A stretch of DNA of 64,000 nucleotides from Mucilaginibacter boryungensis (lineage in GTDB: Bacteria > Bacteroidota > Bacteroidia > Sphingobacteriales > Sphingobacteriaceae): assembly GCF_015221995.1 (NCBI RefSeq), contig NZ_JADFFM010000002.1, forward strand, positions 744,001 through 808,000, in the 5' to 3' direction. This document shows positions 37,229 through 44,493 of this stretch, piece after piece. Every line of letters starts with the position of its first letter. Position 1 is the first letter of the stretch. The notes beneath the pieces are model-generated. The model was not told where the DNA came from, did not search any database, and saw only the letters and a list, made by a program, of their open reading frames with translations. Made by a program: the position numbers and the translations under genes.

Positions 37229-38581
37229 ATGCAGTGCAATAAATTATTTATTGCCTTATCACTTTTAACCTCATTCCTCTTTTTTAACCAAGTATACGCC
37301 AACGTTTGTGATATCACAGCGGGGTTTACCTATGCCAAAACAACATGCGGCAAGGACGTGGCATTTACAGACCAATCGGTAACTATTACCGGGACCATTA
37401 TAAAACGCGAGTGGAATTTTGGCGATAACAGCCCGTTATCAACCACTAAAAATCCGGCACATACGTATGCCGCACCCGGCGATTTTACGGTAACACTAAC
37501 CGTTACTAACGATGTTGGCTGCACGGCCAGTAAATCGCAAACTATACATATTAATGCACCGCCTTTTGCATCGTTCGCTATTTCAGCGCCCGATTGTACC
37601 AACCGCGACATTACATTCGACCCAACAAATTCGCTCCCCGGCGATGGGACATTTGCTACTTTCAGGTGGGATTTCGGCGACGGCATAACGCAGACAAAAA
37701 CCAATAACCAGCCATTTACCCATCAATATTCAAATGGCGGCAATCACACCATTACTTTAACTATCACTTCCACAACGGGTTGTGTTAGTAATATGGCAAC
37801 CAAAACAGTTACCGTTTATCCTACGCCGATGGTAGAAATAATACCTATATATACCATTTGCGAGGGCGCCCAGCCAGTACAATTCAGCGTAGATAAGCAT
37901 GGCTTTACGGGCACGGGTACTTTTAGCGGTACGGGCATATCATCAGACGGCATATTCAACCCTGCCGCAGCGGGCCCTGGTAAATTCGATATTACGTATA
38001 CTTTTACCTCGGCTGCGGGATGTCCTTACAGTGCTACTACGGTTATAGAAGTTGACCCTAACCCACGGGTAACAGGTACCGATGTACAGGTGTTAGAGGG
38101 CGGACGGACCAAAATAAACATACCCGCACCAACGGGTATAGAACCCCTTAAATATAAATGGACGCTGGCTAATGGCGACCCCGCAACAGGGCTCGATCGC
38201 GATAATATACTTAGCCCCACGGTTACCGCTACCAATAATACCAGCTATATGCTTACTGTAACATCCGGTGAAGGCTGCAGCGCGTCGGCTATTGTGAACG
38301 TGAATATCCTGAAAAAGCTGGTTGTTCCCAATACATTTACGCCCAATGGCGATGGCATTAACGATTACTGGGTAATACACTTCCTGGATACTTATGCCGG
38401 TTGCTCGGTTACTATTTTCAACCGTTACGGGTTTAAAATTTACCAGTCTACCGGGTATTCAAAGCCCTGGGACGGCCGGGGCAGCAACGGCGAGCCGGTG
38501 GAAGTCGGTACTTATTATTACATCATCGACCCTAGGAACGGCGACAAAGTGATTAGCGGAAATTTAACGGTGTTGCGGTAA
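37229..38581 (+). CDS. PKD-domain surface protein with a T9SS type B sorting domain
   Basis: The 450-aa protein has a signal peptide (to VYANV) and two PKD domains (about residues 28-110 and 112-195, each with W(N/D)FGD and HTY/HQY features). An Ig-like region (about 200-360) follows, then a C-terminal gliding-associated CHU_C domain: VPNTFTPNGDGINDYWVIHFLDTY, VTIFNRYGFKIYQ, PWDGRGSNGEPVEVGTYYYII. The last domain is the known type B signal for type IX secretion, so the protein is secreted or cell-surface bound. Ligand unknown. Confidence 0.92.
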   Translation: MQCNKLFIALSLLTSFLFFNQVYANVCDITAGFTYAKTTCGKDVAFTDQSVTITGTIIKREWNFGDNSPLSTTKNPAHTYAAPGDFTVTLTVTNDVGCTASKSQTIHINAPPFASFAISAPDCTNRDITFDPTNSLPGDGTFATFRWDFGDGITQTKTNNQPFTHQYSNGGNHTITLTITSTTGCVSNMATKTVTVYPTPMVEIIPIYTICEGAQPVQFSVDKHGFTGTGTFSGTGISSDGIFNPAAAGPGKFDITYTFTSAAGCPYSATTVIEVDPNPRVTGTDVQVLEGGRTKINIPAPTGIEPLKYKWTLANGDPATGLDRDNILSPTVTATNNTSYMLTVTSGEGCSASAIVNVNILKKLVVPNTFTPNGDGINDYWVIHFLDTYAGCSVTIFNRYGFKIYQSTGYSKPWDGRGSNGEPVEVGTYYYIIDPRNGDKVISGNLTVLR

Positions 38582-38922
38582 ATCAGGTCCCGACAAACCG
38601 GGGCGACTCTTAGGTACGGCAACACAAATGGCCGAATTTTTTGAATAATTTTAGCTAATTATAAATAGTATAAATAATTATTACGCTTTTTTAGCCTTTT
38701 TTACGCGTTTTTAAAACGGGGCCGGATCATCCAGCCGAAGCCTCAAAACCCACCCATTTTGGCGGTGCATTTCATGCCCTATTTCCCTCCTCCGGTGATT
38801 CCTTTTTTAACTATTATGAAAATGATGGTCCGCGATACATGGCGGCCGTCAGCCCCGCTTTTTGTTCCAAGTCCTCGCCTTGCCCGGGCCCGATGCCTGG
38901 CGCACGCTGCGGGCTTTCCACG
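38582..38922. other. GC-rich non-coding stretch
   Basis: After an AT-rich start (to about 38710) the sequence turns conspicuously GC-rich (about 38712-38945), unlike neighbouring gaps. It encodes nothing convincing. Its right end overlaps the 3' end of the gene at 38923. It could be a dispersed repeat or a structured RNA. Confidence 0.4.
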
Positions 38923-39222
38923 TCAATCGGGTTTAGGGTGAGGGGGTAGTGCGGGGAGAAATGAGTTTGGCTCGCCGCCGGTAAATTCCAAACTTTCAAA
39001 TTCGTGGAAGGAGTGGTCTAATTCGTTATCAAAGGAGTGGGTATGCAAATCGGGGACGCCCCATTGATGGGCGTAAAACCAAAGTCCGTCAATCAGCCAG
39101 GCACGGATGGCCGCTTCGAGCTCTGCCAGACTATAATTCTCCGGGTTTGCAAACACTACCGAGCCGTAGGTTTTGTAATTCCCCGCATCGCGGTACAGGT
39201 AGTTGAATTTGATATTGGGCAT
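38923..39222 (-). CDS. Conserved Bacteroidota hypothetical protein, 99 aa
   Basis: I recognise the start MPNIKFNYLYRDAGNYKTYGSVVFANP and the block DGLWFYAHQWGVPDLHTHSFDNELDHSFHEFESLEF as a widespread small hypothetical protein, often found near mobile or defence genes. No function is known. The last about 20 residues (Pro-rich, FLPALPPHPKPD) run into the GC-rich stretch and may not be original. The ATG sits inside an almost perfect palindrome at 39219-39241. Confidence 0.72.
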   Translation of the reverse strand: MPNIKFNYLYRDAGNYKTYGSVVFANPENYSLAELEAAIRAWLIDGLWFYAHQWGVPDLHTHSFDNELDHSFHEFESLEFTGGEPNSFLPALPPHPKPD

Positions 39223-39241
39223 GGGCTAAATTTAGCCATGC
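39219..39241. promoter_or_regulatory. Palindrome over the start codon of the 39222 gene
   Basis: GGCTAAATTTAGCC (39224-39237) is a perfect 14-bp palindrome flanked by GCATG and CATGC with one extra G. It lies directly before and over the ATG on minus. It could be an operator or an RNA hairpin hiding the start. Confidence 0.4.
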
Positions 39242-39453
39242 TGGTTGAGGTGGGCAATCGGATATAAGTGAACTTAAACTTCTACTTCAAAAAATACACG
39301 TTGACATTGGCGATTTAAACACTCGTTTATTGAAAGCTGAATGAGTGTATGTAAAAATCGGATATTACATCCGTTCGTGAACTACAAAAAGGGCAACTTG
39401 TGGGTTGGTCATTTATTAAATAGCAGATAAGCATATTCAAAGATAATTATTTA

Positions 39454-39488
39454 ATGACACTTATAGTCCGTTGACTTATAGTCAACAA
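39454..39488 (+). promoter_or_regulatory. Tandem C-box operator (restriction-modification controller type)
   Basis: Two copies of ACTTATAGTC (39459-39468 and 39474-39483) are separated by CGTTG. The right copy extends into the palindrome GTTGAC-TTATA-GTCAAC. From memory, the operators of PvuII- and Esp1396I-type C proteins have the same layout: GACTTATAGTC half-boxes joined by CCGT and the same 15-bp spacing. The element ends 17 bases before the ATG of the C-like gene. By analogy a left-bound dimer would activate and a second dimer would repress. Confidence 0.85.
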
Positions 39489-39505
39489 TAACCCAATTTG
39501 CTTAC

Positions 39506-39727
39506 ATGAGTATTAAGGTTAAAGTTGGCCAACGAATAAGGGAATTACGTAATGAAATTGGTATCTCTCAAGAGGCTTTGGCTAATAAAGCAGAAATAGA
39601 TAGAACTTATGTCACTGATGTTGAAAACGGACGGCGCAATATCTCTATCGAAAACTTAGAAAAGCTTGTAACCGCGCTACAAATCCCATTTAAGGATTTT
39701 TTTAACTCTCCCAATTTCGATAAATAA
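39506..39727 (+). CDS. Controller (C) protein-like XRE regulator
   Basis: A 73-aa, five-helix XRE-type regulator without extra domains: VGQRIRELRNEIGISQEALANKAEIDRTYVTDVENGRRNISIENLEKLVTALQ. The length, DRTY (Arg33, Thr34) and GRRNISI (Arg44, Asn45) match type II R-M controller proteins such as C.Esp1396I, where the equivalent Arg/Thr and Arg/Asn read the C-box. A matching tandem C-box lies directly upstream. The stop TAA shares its last base with the ATG of the next gene, so both are translated from one transcript. Expected behaviour is autoactivation followed by autorepression, delaying expression of the downstream effector in a new host. Confidence 0.87.
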   Translation: MSIKVKVGQRIRELRNEIGISQEALANKAEIDRTYVTDVENGRRNISIENLEKLVTALQIPFKDFFNSPNFDK

Positions 39728-41736
39728 TGGGAGCATATTATTCAAATTCAATATCCGGTTTTCTTAAAGATGATACCCTAAAAATTAGTGGGTCACTTTC
39801 CCACGAAGCAGGCTTAGCTGGATTTCATCAACAGCTACACACGCAAACGCTTTCTTGGAATGATGAAATTATTATTCTTAAGTCAGCATTTCAAAAAATA
39901 GTTAAATACAGCCGTTCTGCAAATAATTGGGGAATACTATTGGAATATCCCATAGCGCGTAGAGAAAAAAGAATTGATGTCGTAATTATAGCTAATGATA
40001 TAATTATAGTACTCGAATTTAAAGTTGGTAAAATAGAATACTTAAATTCGGATAAAGATCAAGTTTTGGATTATTGTTTGGATCTAAGAGATTTTCATTC
40101 TGAATCAAGAGATAAAATAATTGTTCCTATTTTGTTAGCAACCGAAGGGAAATCAGTAGAAAATAAATTCATAAAAAACTTAGACTTTGTACAGGAAGTT
40201 ATAATTGCAAACTCTATTAATATATCAGAGATAATTGTACAAATAGTTAACGCGTGGGGGAATTTGAACCTCACCTTGAAGTACGAAGCATGGAATGAAA
40301 GTGACTACTCACCGACACCAACTATCATTGAAGCCGCACAAAATCTTTATGCTGGGAAATCAGTTGTAGAAATTTCAAGATCGCATGCTGGAAAGAAAAA
40401 CTTAACCAAAACATCCAATGCCGTGGTAGATGCCATAAAGACGGCGAAGGCTACGAATCAAAAAATTATTTGTTTTATTACTGGCGTACCAGGTGCTGGC
40501 AAAACATTAGCTGGCTTAAATATTGCACATGACAAAGAGTTTCAGGATGGTGAACAATCTTTAGCTACTTTTCTCTCAGGTAATGGCCCTTTGATTAAAG
40601 TTTTAAGAAATGCACTATCAAGAGACGCACATAAAAGGCTTTTAAGAAATGATACTGCAGCGAAGAAAAAAGAAACAGATAGAATTATATCATTTATTGA
40701 GAATGTTCATCGGTTTTTAGATCATTATTTCGTTGATAAGGATCGGATACAAAATAACAAAATTGTAATATTTGATGAAGCACAGCGGGCCTGGAATGCT
40801 GAACATTCCTTGAGGAAATTTAATCGACCATATTCTGAATCTGAAATGATGTTAGAAATCATGAATCGGCATACTGATTGGGCCGTAATTGTGGCCTTAG
40901 TTGGTGGCGGGCAGGAAATTAACACGGGAGAAGCGGGTTTACCTGAATGGGGAAAGGTGATTCAGCAAAAATTTACAAATTGGAAGATATACATATCACC
41001 GCAATTAAAAACAGGCAATCATAGTACAGGTAATCTTACTTTATTTGAAAACCAACCCAATAACTTAAATATTACTGAAAATCCGGACCTACATCTTGAT
41101 GTTTCAATTCGCTCTTATAAAGCGGAAGAATTGTCTCGTTGGGTGAATTTAGTTTTGACAAATCAACCAATTGAGGCCAAAACGGTTTTTAATGAAAATC
41201 TAACTAAATATAAAATAGTTATTACGAGAGATTTAGAAAAAGCTAAACAATGGCTAAGAGCTAAGTGTAAGGGTACCCGTAGAATGGGCTTAGTTGCCAG
41301 CTCAGGTGCCCGTCGTTTACGACCCCATGGACTTGATGTTAGATTAGAACTGGAAGAGGCAGAGTGGTTTTTAAATACTCGTGATGACGTAAGGTCATCA
41401 TATTATTTAGAAATCCCGGCGACAGAGTTTGGCATTCAAGGATTAGAATTAGATTGGGTTGGTGCTTGTTGGGATTTAGATTTAAGGCGAAACGGTCAGG
41501 ATTGGGATTTCAATGCTTTCAAAGGAACAAAATGGCAGAAGGTTAGTAAAGTCGAAACGAGACAGTTTATACTTAATAAGTATCGAGTTTTGCTTACGAG
41601 GGCGCGTGAAGGAATGGTAATATTCGTTCCTGTAGGAGATATCAACGACCACACTCGGCCACCTGAATATTATAATAACATTGCAAGCTATCTAATGTCT
41701 TGTGGGGTTAGAGAACTACCAGCATTTCAGGCTTAG
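39727..41736 (+). CDS. PD-(D/E)XK-like nuclease fused to a DUF2075 (SF1) helicase
   Basis: The 669-aa protein has two parts. Residues about 60-140 carry a PD-(D/E)XK-like arrangement: E73 in LLEYP, D84 in RRIDVVI (as RID), and E97-x-K99 in VLEFKVGK. Residues about 225-660 are a DUF2075/Schlafen group 3-like helicase. It has Walker A GVPGAGKT (253-260), Walker B IFDEAQRAW (348-356), motif III-like LVGGGQEIN, motif V-like EFGIQGLELDWVG (567-579) and motif VI YRVLLTRAREGM (619-630). All catalytic motifs look intact. Its ATG overlaps the C-like gene. DUF2075 proteins are often encoded in defence islands; the role here as an antiphage effector is inferred. No methyltransferase is nearby. Confidence 0.85.
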   Translation: MGAYYSNSISGFLKDDTLKISGSLSHEAGLAGFHQQLHTQTLSWNDEIIILKSAFQKIVKYSRSANNWGILLEYPIARREKRIDVVIIANDIIIVLEFKVGKIEYLNSDKDQVLDYCLDLRDFHSESRDKIIVPILLATEGKSVENKFIKNLDFVQEVIIANSINISEIIVQIVNAWGNLNLTLKYEAWNESDYSPTPTIIEAAQNLYAGKSVVEISRSHAGKKNLTKTSNAVVDAIKTAKATNQKIICFITGVPGAGKTLAGLNIAHDKEFQDGEQSLATFLSGNGPLIKVLRNALSRDAHKRLLRNDTAAKKKETDRIISFIENVHRFLDHYFVDKDRIQNNKIVIFDEAQRAWNAEHSLRKFNRPYSESEMMLEIMNRHTDWAVIVALVGGGQEINTGEAGLPEWGKVIQQKFTNWKIYISPQLKTGNHSTGNLTLFENQPNNLNITENPDLHLDVSIRSYKAEELSRWVNLVLTNQPIEAKTVFNENLTKYKIVITRDLEKAKQWLRAKCKGTRRMGLVASSGARRLRPHGLDVRLELEEAEWFLNTRDDVRSSYYLEIPATEFGIQGLELDWVGACWDLDLRRNGQDWDFNAFKGTKWQKVSKVETRQFILNKYRVLLTRAREGMVIFVPVGDINDHTRPPEYYNNIASYLMSCGVRELPAFQA

Positions 41737-41809
41737 TATCCTTATTCCTGATCCGAGACATATTGTAGCTGCGGATTTCTTTACTGTGTACGTCGGTCAT
41801 TACACAAAG

Positions 41810-42682
41810 TTAATACCCTTCCTCATCCCTCGTCGCAAAGGTATTGCCTTGGCGGATATCCCCCGTGTCGAAGCCTTTTTTAAACCAGTAGGCGCGCTGG
41901 GCGCTTGTGCCGTGGGTAAAGCTGTCGGGTTCCACGCGGCCGGTGCTTTGCTGTTGCAGGCGGTCGTCGCCAATGGCATGGGCGGCCGTGAGGGCACTAT
42001 CAATATCCGCGCGATTGATCACTATACCTTTATCGCGGGCACGCTGCTCGTAATGCGCCCAAACCCCGGCGTAAAAGTCGGCCTGCAGTTCCAGCTTGAC
42101 AGATAGCTTGTTGTATTCCGTTTCGCTCAGCTGCTGACGGGCCTGGTCCATTTTTTCGCTCACGCCCAGCAGGTTCTGCACGTGGTGACCAACCTCGTGG
42201 GCAATTACGTAGGCCTTGGCGGCATCGCCGGGCGCATTGAAACGCTCGCTTAGTTCGTTAAAAAAAGACAGGTCAAGGTATACCTTGCGGTCGGCGGGGC
42301 AATAGAACGGCCCTGTGGCCGAACTGGCAAAGCCGCAGCCCTCGGCATCTACCGCGTCCTGGTACAGGTGCAGGGTGGGCCGCTCATAGGTGCGCCCCAT
42401 ACTGGTGAACAGGCTGTCCCAAACATCTTCGGTACCGGCAAAAACCACGCTGGCAAAGCGTTTCTCATTACTCATGGGTCCGCTAACCTTGGTGGTTTGC
42501 TGCTGCTGGGATTGATCGGGCAGGCCGCTGTTAAATAGTTGCCCTACATTAACGCCGGTAAACATGTAAATAATGCCCGCTATAAGGCCTACAATGCCGC
42601 CGCCATATATAATACCGCGACCACCGCCGCTGCTGCTGCCTTCTTCTACATTATCGCTTTCGCGTCCGCCAAACCATTGCAT
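41810..42682 (-). CDS. Neutral zinc metallopeptidase, YpfJ family
   Basis: The 290-aa membrane-anchored protein has a Gly/Ser-rich start, one span (about residues 23-43) and a peptidase domain with HEVGHH (162-167, zinc ligands and catalytic Glu), ELQADFYAGVW (third-ligand region) and paired cysteines in EGCGFA...YCPADRKVYLDLSFF. It matches the YpfJ/zinc_peptidase family throughout. The C-terminus faces the 3' end of the nuclease-helicase gene. Substrate unknown. Confidence 0.93.
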   Translation of the reverse strand: MQWFGGRESDNVEEGSSSGGGRGIIYGGGIVGLIAGIIYMFTGVNVGQLFNSGLPDQSQQQQTTKVSGPMSNEKRFASVVFAGTEDVWDSLFTSMGRTYERPTLHLYQDAVDAEGCGFASSATGPFYCPADRKVYLDLSFFNELSERFNAPGDAAKAYVIAHEVGHHVQNLLGVSEKMDQARQQLSETEYNKLSVKLELQADFYAGVWAHYEQRARDKGIVINRADIDSALTAAHAIGDDRLQQQSTGRVEPDSFTHGTSAQRAYWFKKGFDTGDIRQGNTFATRDEEGY

Positions 42683-42814
42683 AATTGTAAGTTTTTTGGA
42701 ATAACAGGGAGTAAGGGGCGATTGTTTTATTTGTCACTTGCCCGGTGAGGTGCTGAAACAGGCTCAGCATGGCGCAATTATAGCCTACGTTAAGCAAAAG
42801 CCATTGCCTGCTTT

Positions 42815-43387
42815 TTACTTATTATCCTTCATTCCATCAGTAAAAAACTGCGTTTTCTTTTCTGCCGAGAATTTATTGCTATTGTAGGTTTTTGATTGCC
42901 CTTTGGGGATAGTAAGGGATTGCCATTGGTCACCTGAAAGCATTTTACCCAGCATTACCATTTGGCCAATGTGATAGGGCAAATGCGCCAGTTGCCGGTT
43001 CATGGCTTCTAACACGGTATGGGCTTCATTGCGGATGTATACGGTTTTGGTCAGGTCATCACCTACCAGCGGGTCTATAGCGTCGAAAAGGCAGGCCCAG
43101 CCCTTTTCCCACAGGTCAATTACTTGTTGTTTGGTGATGCCGGAATCCTCAAACTCATCATCGCGGTCGCGCGAGGGTTTTTCACCGTCCGAGCTTAAAA
43201 AGTCCGTCCAGCGGGAAATGGAATTTCCTGAAATATGTTTGATGATTACCGCCAGGCTGTTACTGGCTTCGTTATATTGCCAGTGGATGCCTTGCTCGTC
43301 AACCCGTTCAATCACAGCATCGCCTATGGTTTTATAATAACGGAAAAGCTTTTTGCTGCTTTCAAGATAATTGGTGCTGCTATCCAT
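42815..43387 (-). CDS. DUF1572 family DinB-like protein
   Basis: The 190-aa protein matches DUF1572: YLESSKKLFRYYKTIGDAVIERV at the start, SNSLAVIIKHISGNSISRWTDF with a conserved His, DFLSSDGEKPSRDRDDEF, and a late LAHLPYHIGQMVMLGKM. The three histidine positions suggest a metal site as in DinB/YfiT proteins. Activity unknown. It is not obviously linked to its neighbours. Confidence 0.88.
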   Translation of the reverse strand: MDSSTNYLESSKKLFRYYKTIGDAVIERVDEQGIHWQYNEASNSLAVIIKHISGNSISRWTDFLSSDGEKPSRDRDDEFEDSGITKQQVIDLWEKGWACLFDAIDPLVGDDLTKTVYIRNEAHTVLEAMNRQLAHLPYHIGQMVMLGKMLSGDQWQSLTIPKGQSKTYNSNKFSAEKKTQFFTDGMKDNK

Positions 43388-43531
43388 AGATCAGAATTTA
43401 ATATAGTTCAAATATATGTATTGCATCAATTGAAGCAGCAATGTAAAGCTTTCATTGCTACCATTATGGTATCAGGCGATTGTTGGCGTTGCTGGTTGTC
43501 ATTACACGTGTTCGGAAGAAATTCCGCTGCC

Positions 43532-43555
43532 GTTGTTGGTGTTGTCACCAACAAC
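43532..43555 (+). repeat. REP-like hairpin, copy 1
   Basis: 24-bp element: 10-bp arm GTTGTTGGTG, loop TTGT, complementary arm CACCAACAAC. It is preceded by TGCC, the inverse of the GGC tail on opposite copies, and forms an inverted pair with copy 2 about 105 bases away. Confidence 0.85.
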
Positions 43556-43660
43556 GAATTCCATTTTGCATTTAAAATGGTTGGGATAAATTGGCATAAA
43601 TTGTTGTGACAGCGGTGAGAATTATGGCAAACAATGGCAGAATAATGCGGGAGATTATGA

Positions 43661-43684
43661 GTTGTTGGTGACAACACCAACAAC
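43661..43684 (-). repeat. REP-like hairpin, copy 2
   Basis: Same arms as copy 1 in opposite orientation (loop ACAA), followed by GGCGCAG. Together with copy 1 it gives a REPIN-like inverted doublet. Confidence 0.85.
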
Positions 43685-43715
43685 GGCGCAGTGATTGCTA
43701 CTAACAACGCTGTCG

Positions 43716-43817
43716 TTAATCACCTTGATAATGTGTCAATAATCCAAAATCATCAACTCCTGTTTTATAAAAATTAGCTGATGAGGTATTTTATATCTTC
43801 CTGTAATCGGCCGTGCC
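43716..43817 (-). pseudogene. Truncated second copy of the RAYT gene 3' end
   Basis: 43716-43784 matches the last 69 bases of the RAYT gene (43847-43915) at 68 of 69 positions. It would encode SSANFYKTGVDDFGLLTHYQGD and a stop. Beyond it similarity decays with indels (GCCGATTAC versus GCCGATTGC) up to the REP copy at 43818. The rest of the gene is absent, so this is a remnant of a former RAYT copy or a duplication made with the REP unit. Confidence 0.82.
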
Positions 43818-43841
43818 GTTGTTGGTGTTGTCACCAACAAC
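43818..43841 (+). repeat. REP-like hairpin, copy 3
   Basis: Identical to copy 1. It lies 5 bases beyond the RAYT stop codon, at the 3' side of the transposase gene, and is inverted relative to the copies at its 5' side. Confidence 0.87.
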
Positions 43842-43846
43842 TATCA

Positions 43847-44377
43847 TTAATCACCTTGATAATGTGTCAATAATCCAAAATCATCAACTCCTGTTTTGTA
43901 AAAATTAGCTGATGAATATTTATAACTCTCCGGGCAATCGGCTAATTGCCACTTTTCTTGTAGTGGATTGCGATGTATATATTCCAGTTTTTGTAATGTT
44001 ATGGCTGGGCTCCACAATTCAACACTTAAAGGATTTCGTTCCCAAAATTGATATTCCCTATCTTTTGCAGATACTTTAAAATTGTTTAAAGACAGATTGT
44101 TTGTATCCAATAACCTGAACTTCATTTGCTGAGCGGTAAATTTCATAAACCGCATTTGCACCCTATCATATTTAAACCCATCCTGAATTTGCCACAATAA
44201 ATGAATGTGATTTGGCATAATCATATAACCATAAACCACAATACTTCCTTCATTTTTAAGAAACTGTAAGCTTTTAATTATGATGTCCTTGTAGCTATTT
44301 TCTTCTAATAGGTTTTGCCAATTTAATATGGTGGCGGTAAAGAAAGTGGGATGATATTCAAAATTGATTTTATCCAT
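43847..44377 (-). CDS. REP-associated tyrosine transposase (RAYT, Y1/IS200-like)
   Basis: The 176-aa single-strand transposase has the HUH motif in YGYMIMPNHIHLLW (His57, His59), a central helix, and the C-terminal catalytic tyrosine in LEYIHRNPLQEKW (Tyr133), followed by YSSANFY. Length and motifs fit RAYT proteins, which act on REP hairpins in trans and rarely move themselves. It is flanked on both sides by inverted copies of a 24-bp hairpin, the likely substrate. The frame appears intact. Confidence 0.92.
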   Translation of the reverse strand: MDKINFEYHPTFFTATILNWQNLLEENSYKDIIIKSLQFLKNEGSIVVYGYMIMPNHIHLLWQIQDGFKYDRVQMRFMKFTAQQMKFRLLDTNNLSLNNFKVSAKDREYQFWERNPLSVELWSPAITLQKLEYIHRNPLQEKWQLADCPESYKYSSANFYKTGVDDFGLLTHYQGD

Positions 44378-44400
44378 TTATGACAATAGCATGGTTAATA

Positions 44401-44415
44401 GTTGTTGGTGACAAC
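44401..44415 (-). repeat. REP-like hairpin, half copy
   Basis: GTTGTTGGTGACAAC followed by GGTGTAGCGCAG: the right arm is deleted, but the downstream tail is similar to the other copies. It sits 24 bases upstream of the RAYT start codon. Confidence 0.7.
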
Positions 44416-44437
44416 GGTGTAGCGCAGCATATTAATA

Positions 44438-44461
44438 GTTGTTGGTGACAACACCAACAAC
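44438..44461 (-). repeat. REP-like hairpin, copy 4
   Basis: Full element in the same orientation as copy 2, followed by GGCGCAGCG. Together with copy 3 it brackets the RAYT gene as an inverted pair. Confidence 0.87.
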
Positions 44462-44493
44462 GGCGCAGCGTAGAGATTTTGTTTAGCGTTATA

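Larger units (their letters stand above)
39240..41740 (+). other. AT-rich accessory island (C-box, regulator, nuclease-helicase)
   Basis: This stretch is visibly more AT-rich in its codons (AAA, ATT, TTA, GAT) than the flanking genes, which use GC-richer synonymous codons. It contains only the C-protein-like gene and the nuclease-helicase gene and sits between the conserved hypothetical gene and the zinc metallopeptidase. I found no integrase, flanking tRNA or clear direct repeats, so exact borders are uncertain. Confidence 0.5.
43388..43846. other. Repeat-filled region beside the RAYT gene
   Basis: 459 bases without an intact gene. It contains three full REP-like hairpins (43532, 43661, 43818), a decayed half copy near 43600-43618 (ATTGTTGTGACAGCGG) and a truncated RAYT tail (43716-43817). 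Confidence 0.8.

Noticed and set aside
38759..38999. Two short ORFs in the GC-rich stretch
   Set aside because: Frames are open because of high GC; Arg/Pro/Ala-rich translations without domain character.
39727..41736. Classical type II or type I restriction-modification system
   Set aside because: C-box and controller protein fit, but there is no methyltransferase or specificity subunit and the effector is a DUF2075 helicase fusion.
41702..42106. 134-aa ORF after the nuclease-helicase gene
   Set aside because: Lies antisense to the zinc metallopeptidase and overlaps the 3' end of the helicase gene in another frame.
43426..43707. 93-aa minus-strand ORF in the REP region
   Set aside because: Made largely of REP hairpin sequence, with no recognisable protein features.
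43532..44461. Possible CRISPR array (repeated 24-mers)
   Set aside because: Copies alternate in orientation, spacing is irregular, and they flank a RAYT gene, which fits REP elements instead.
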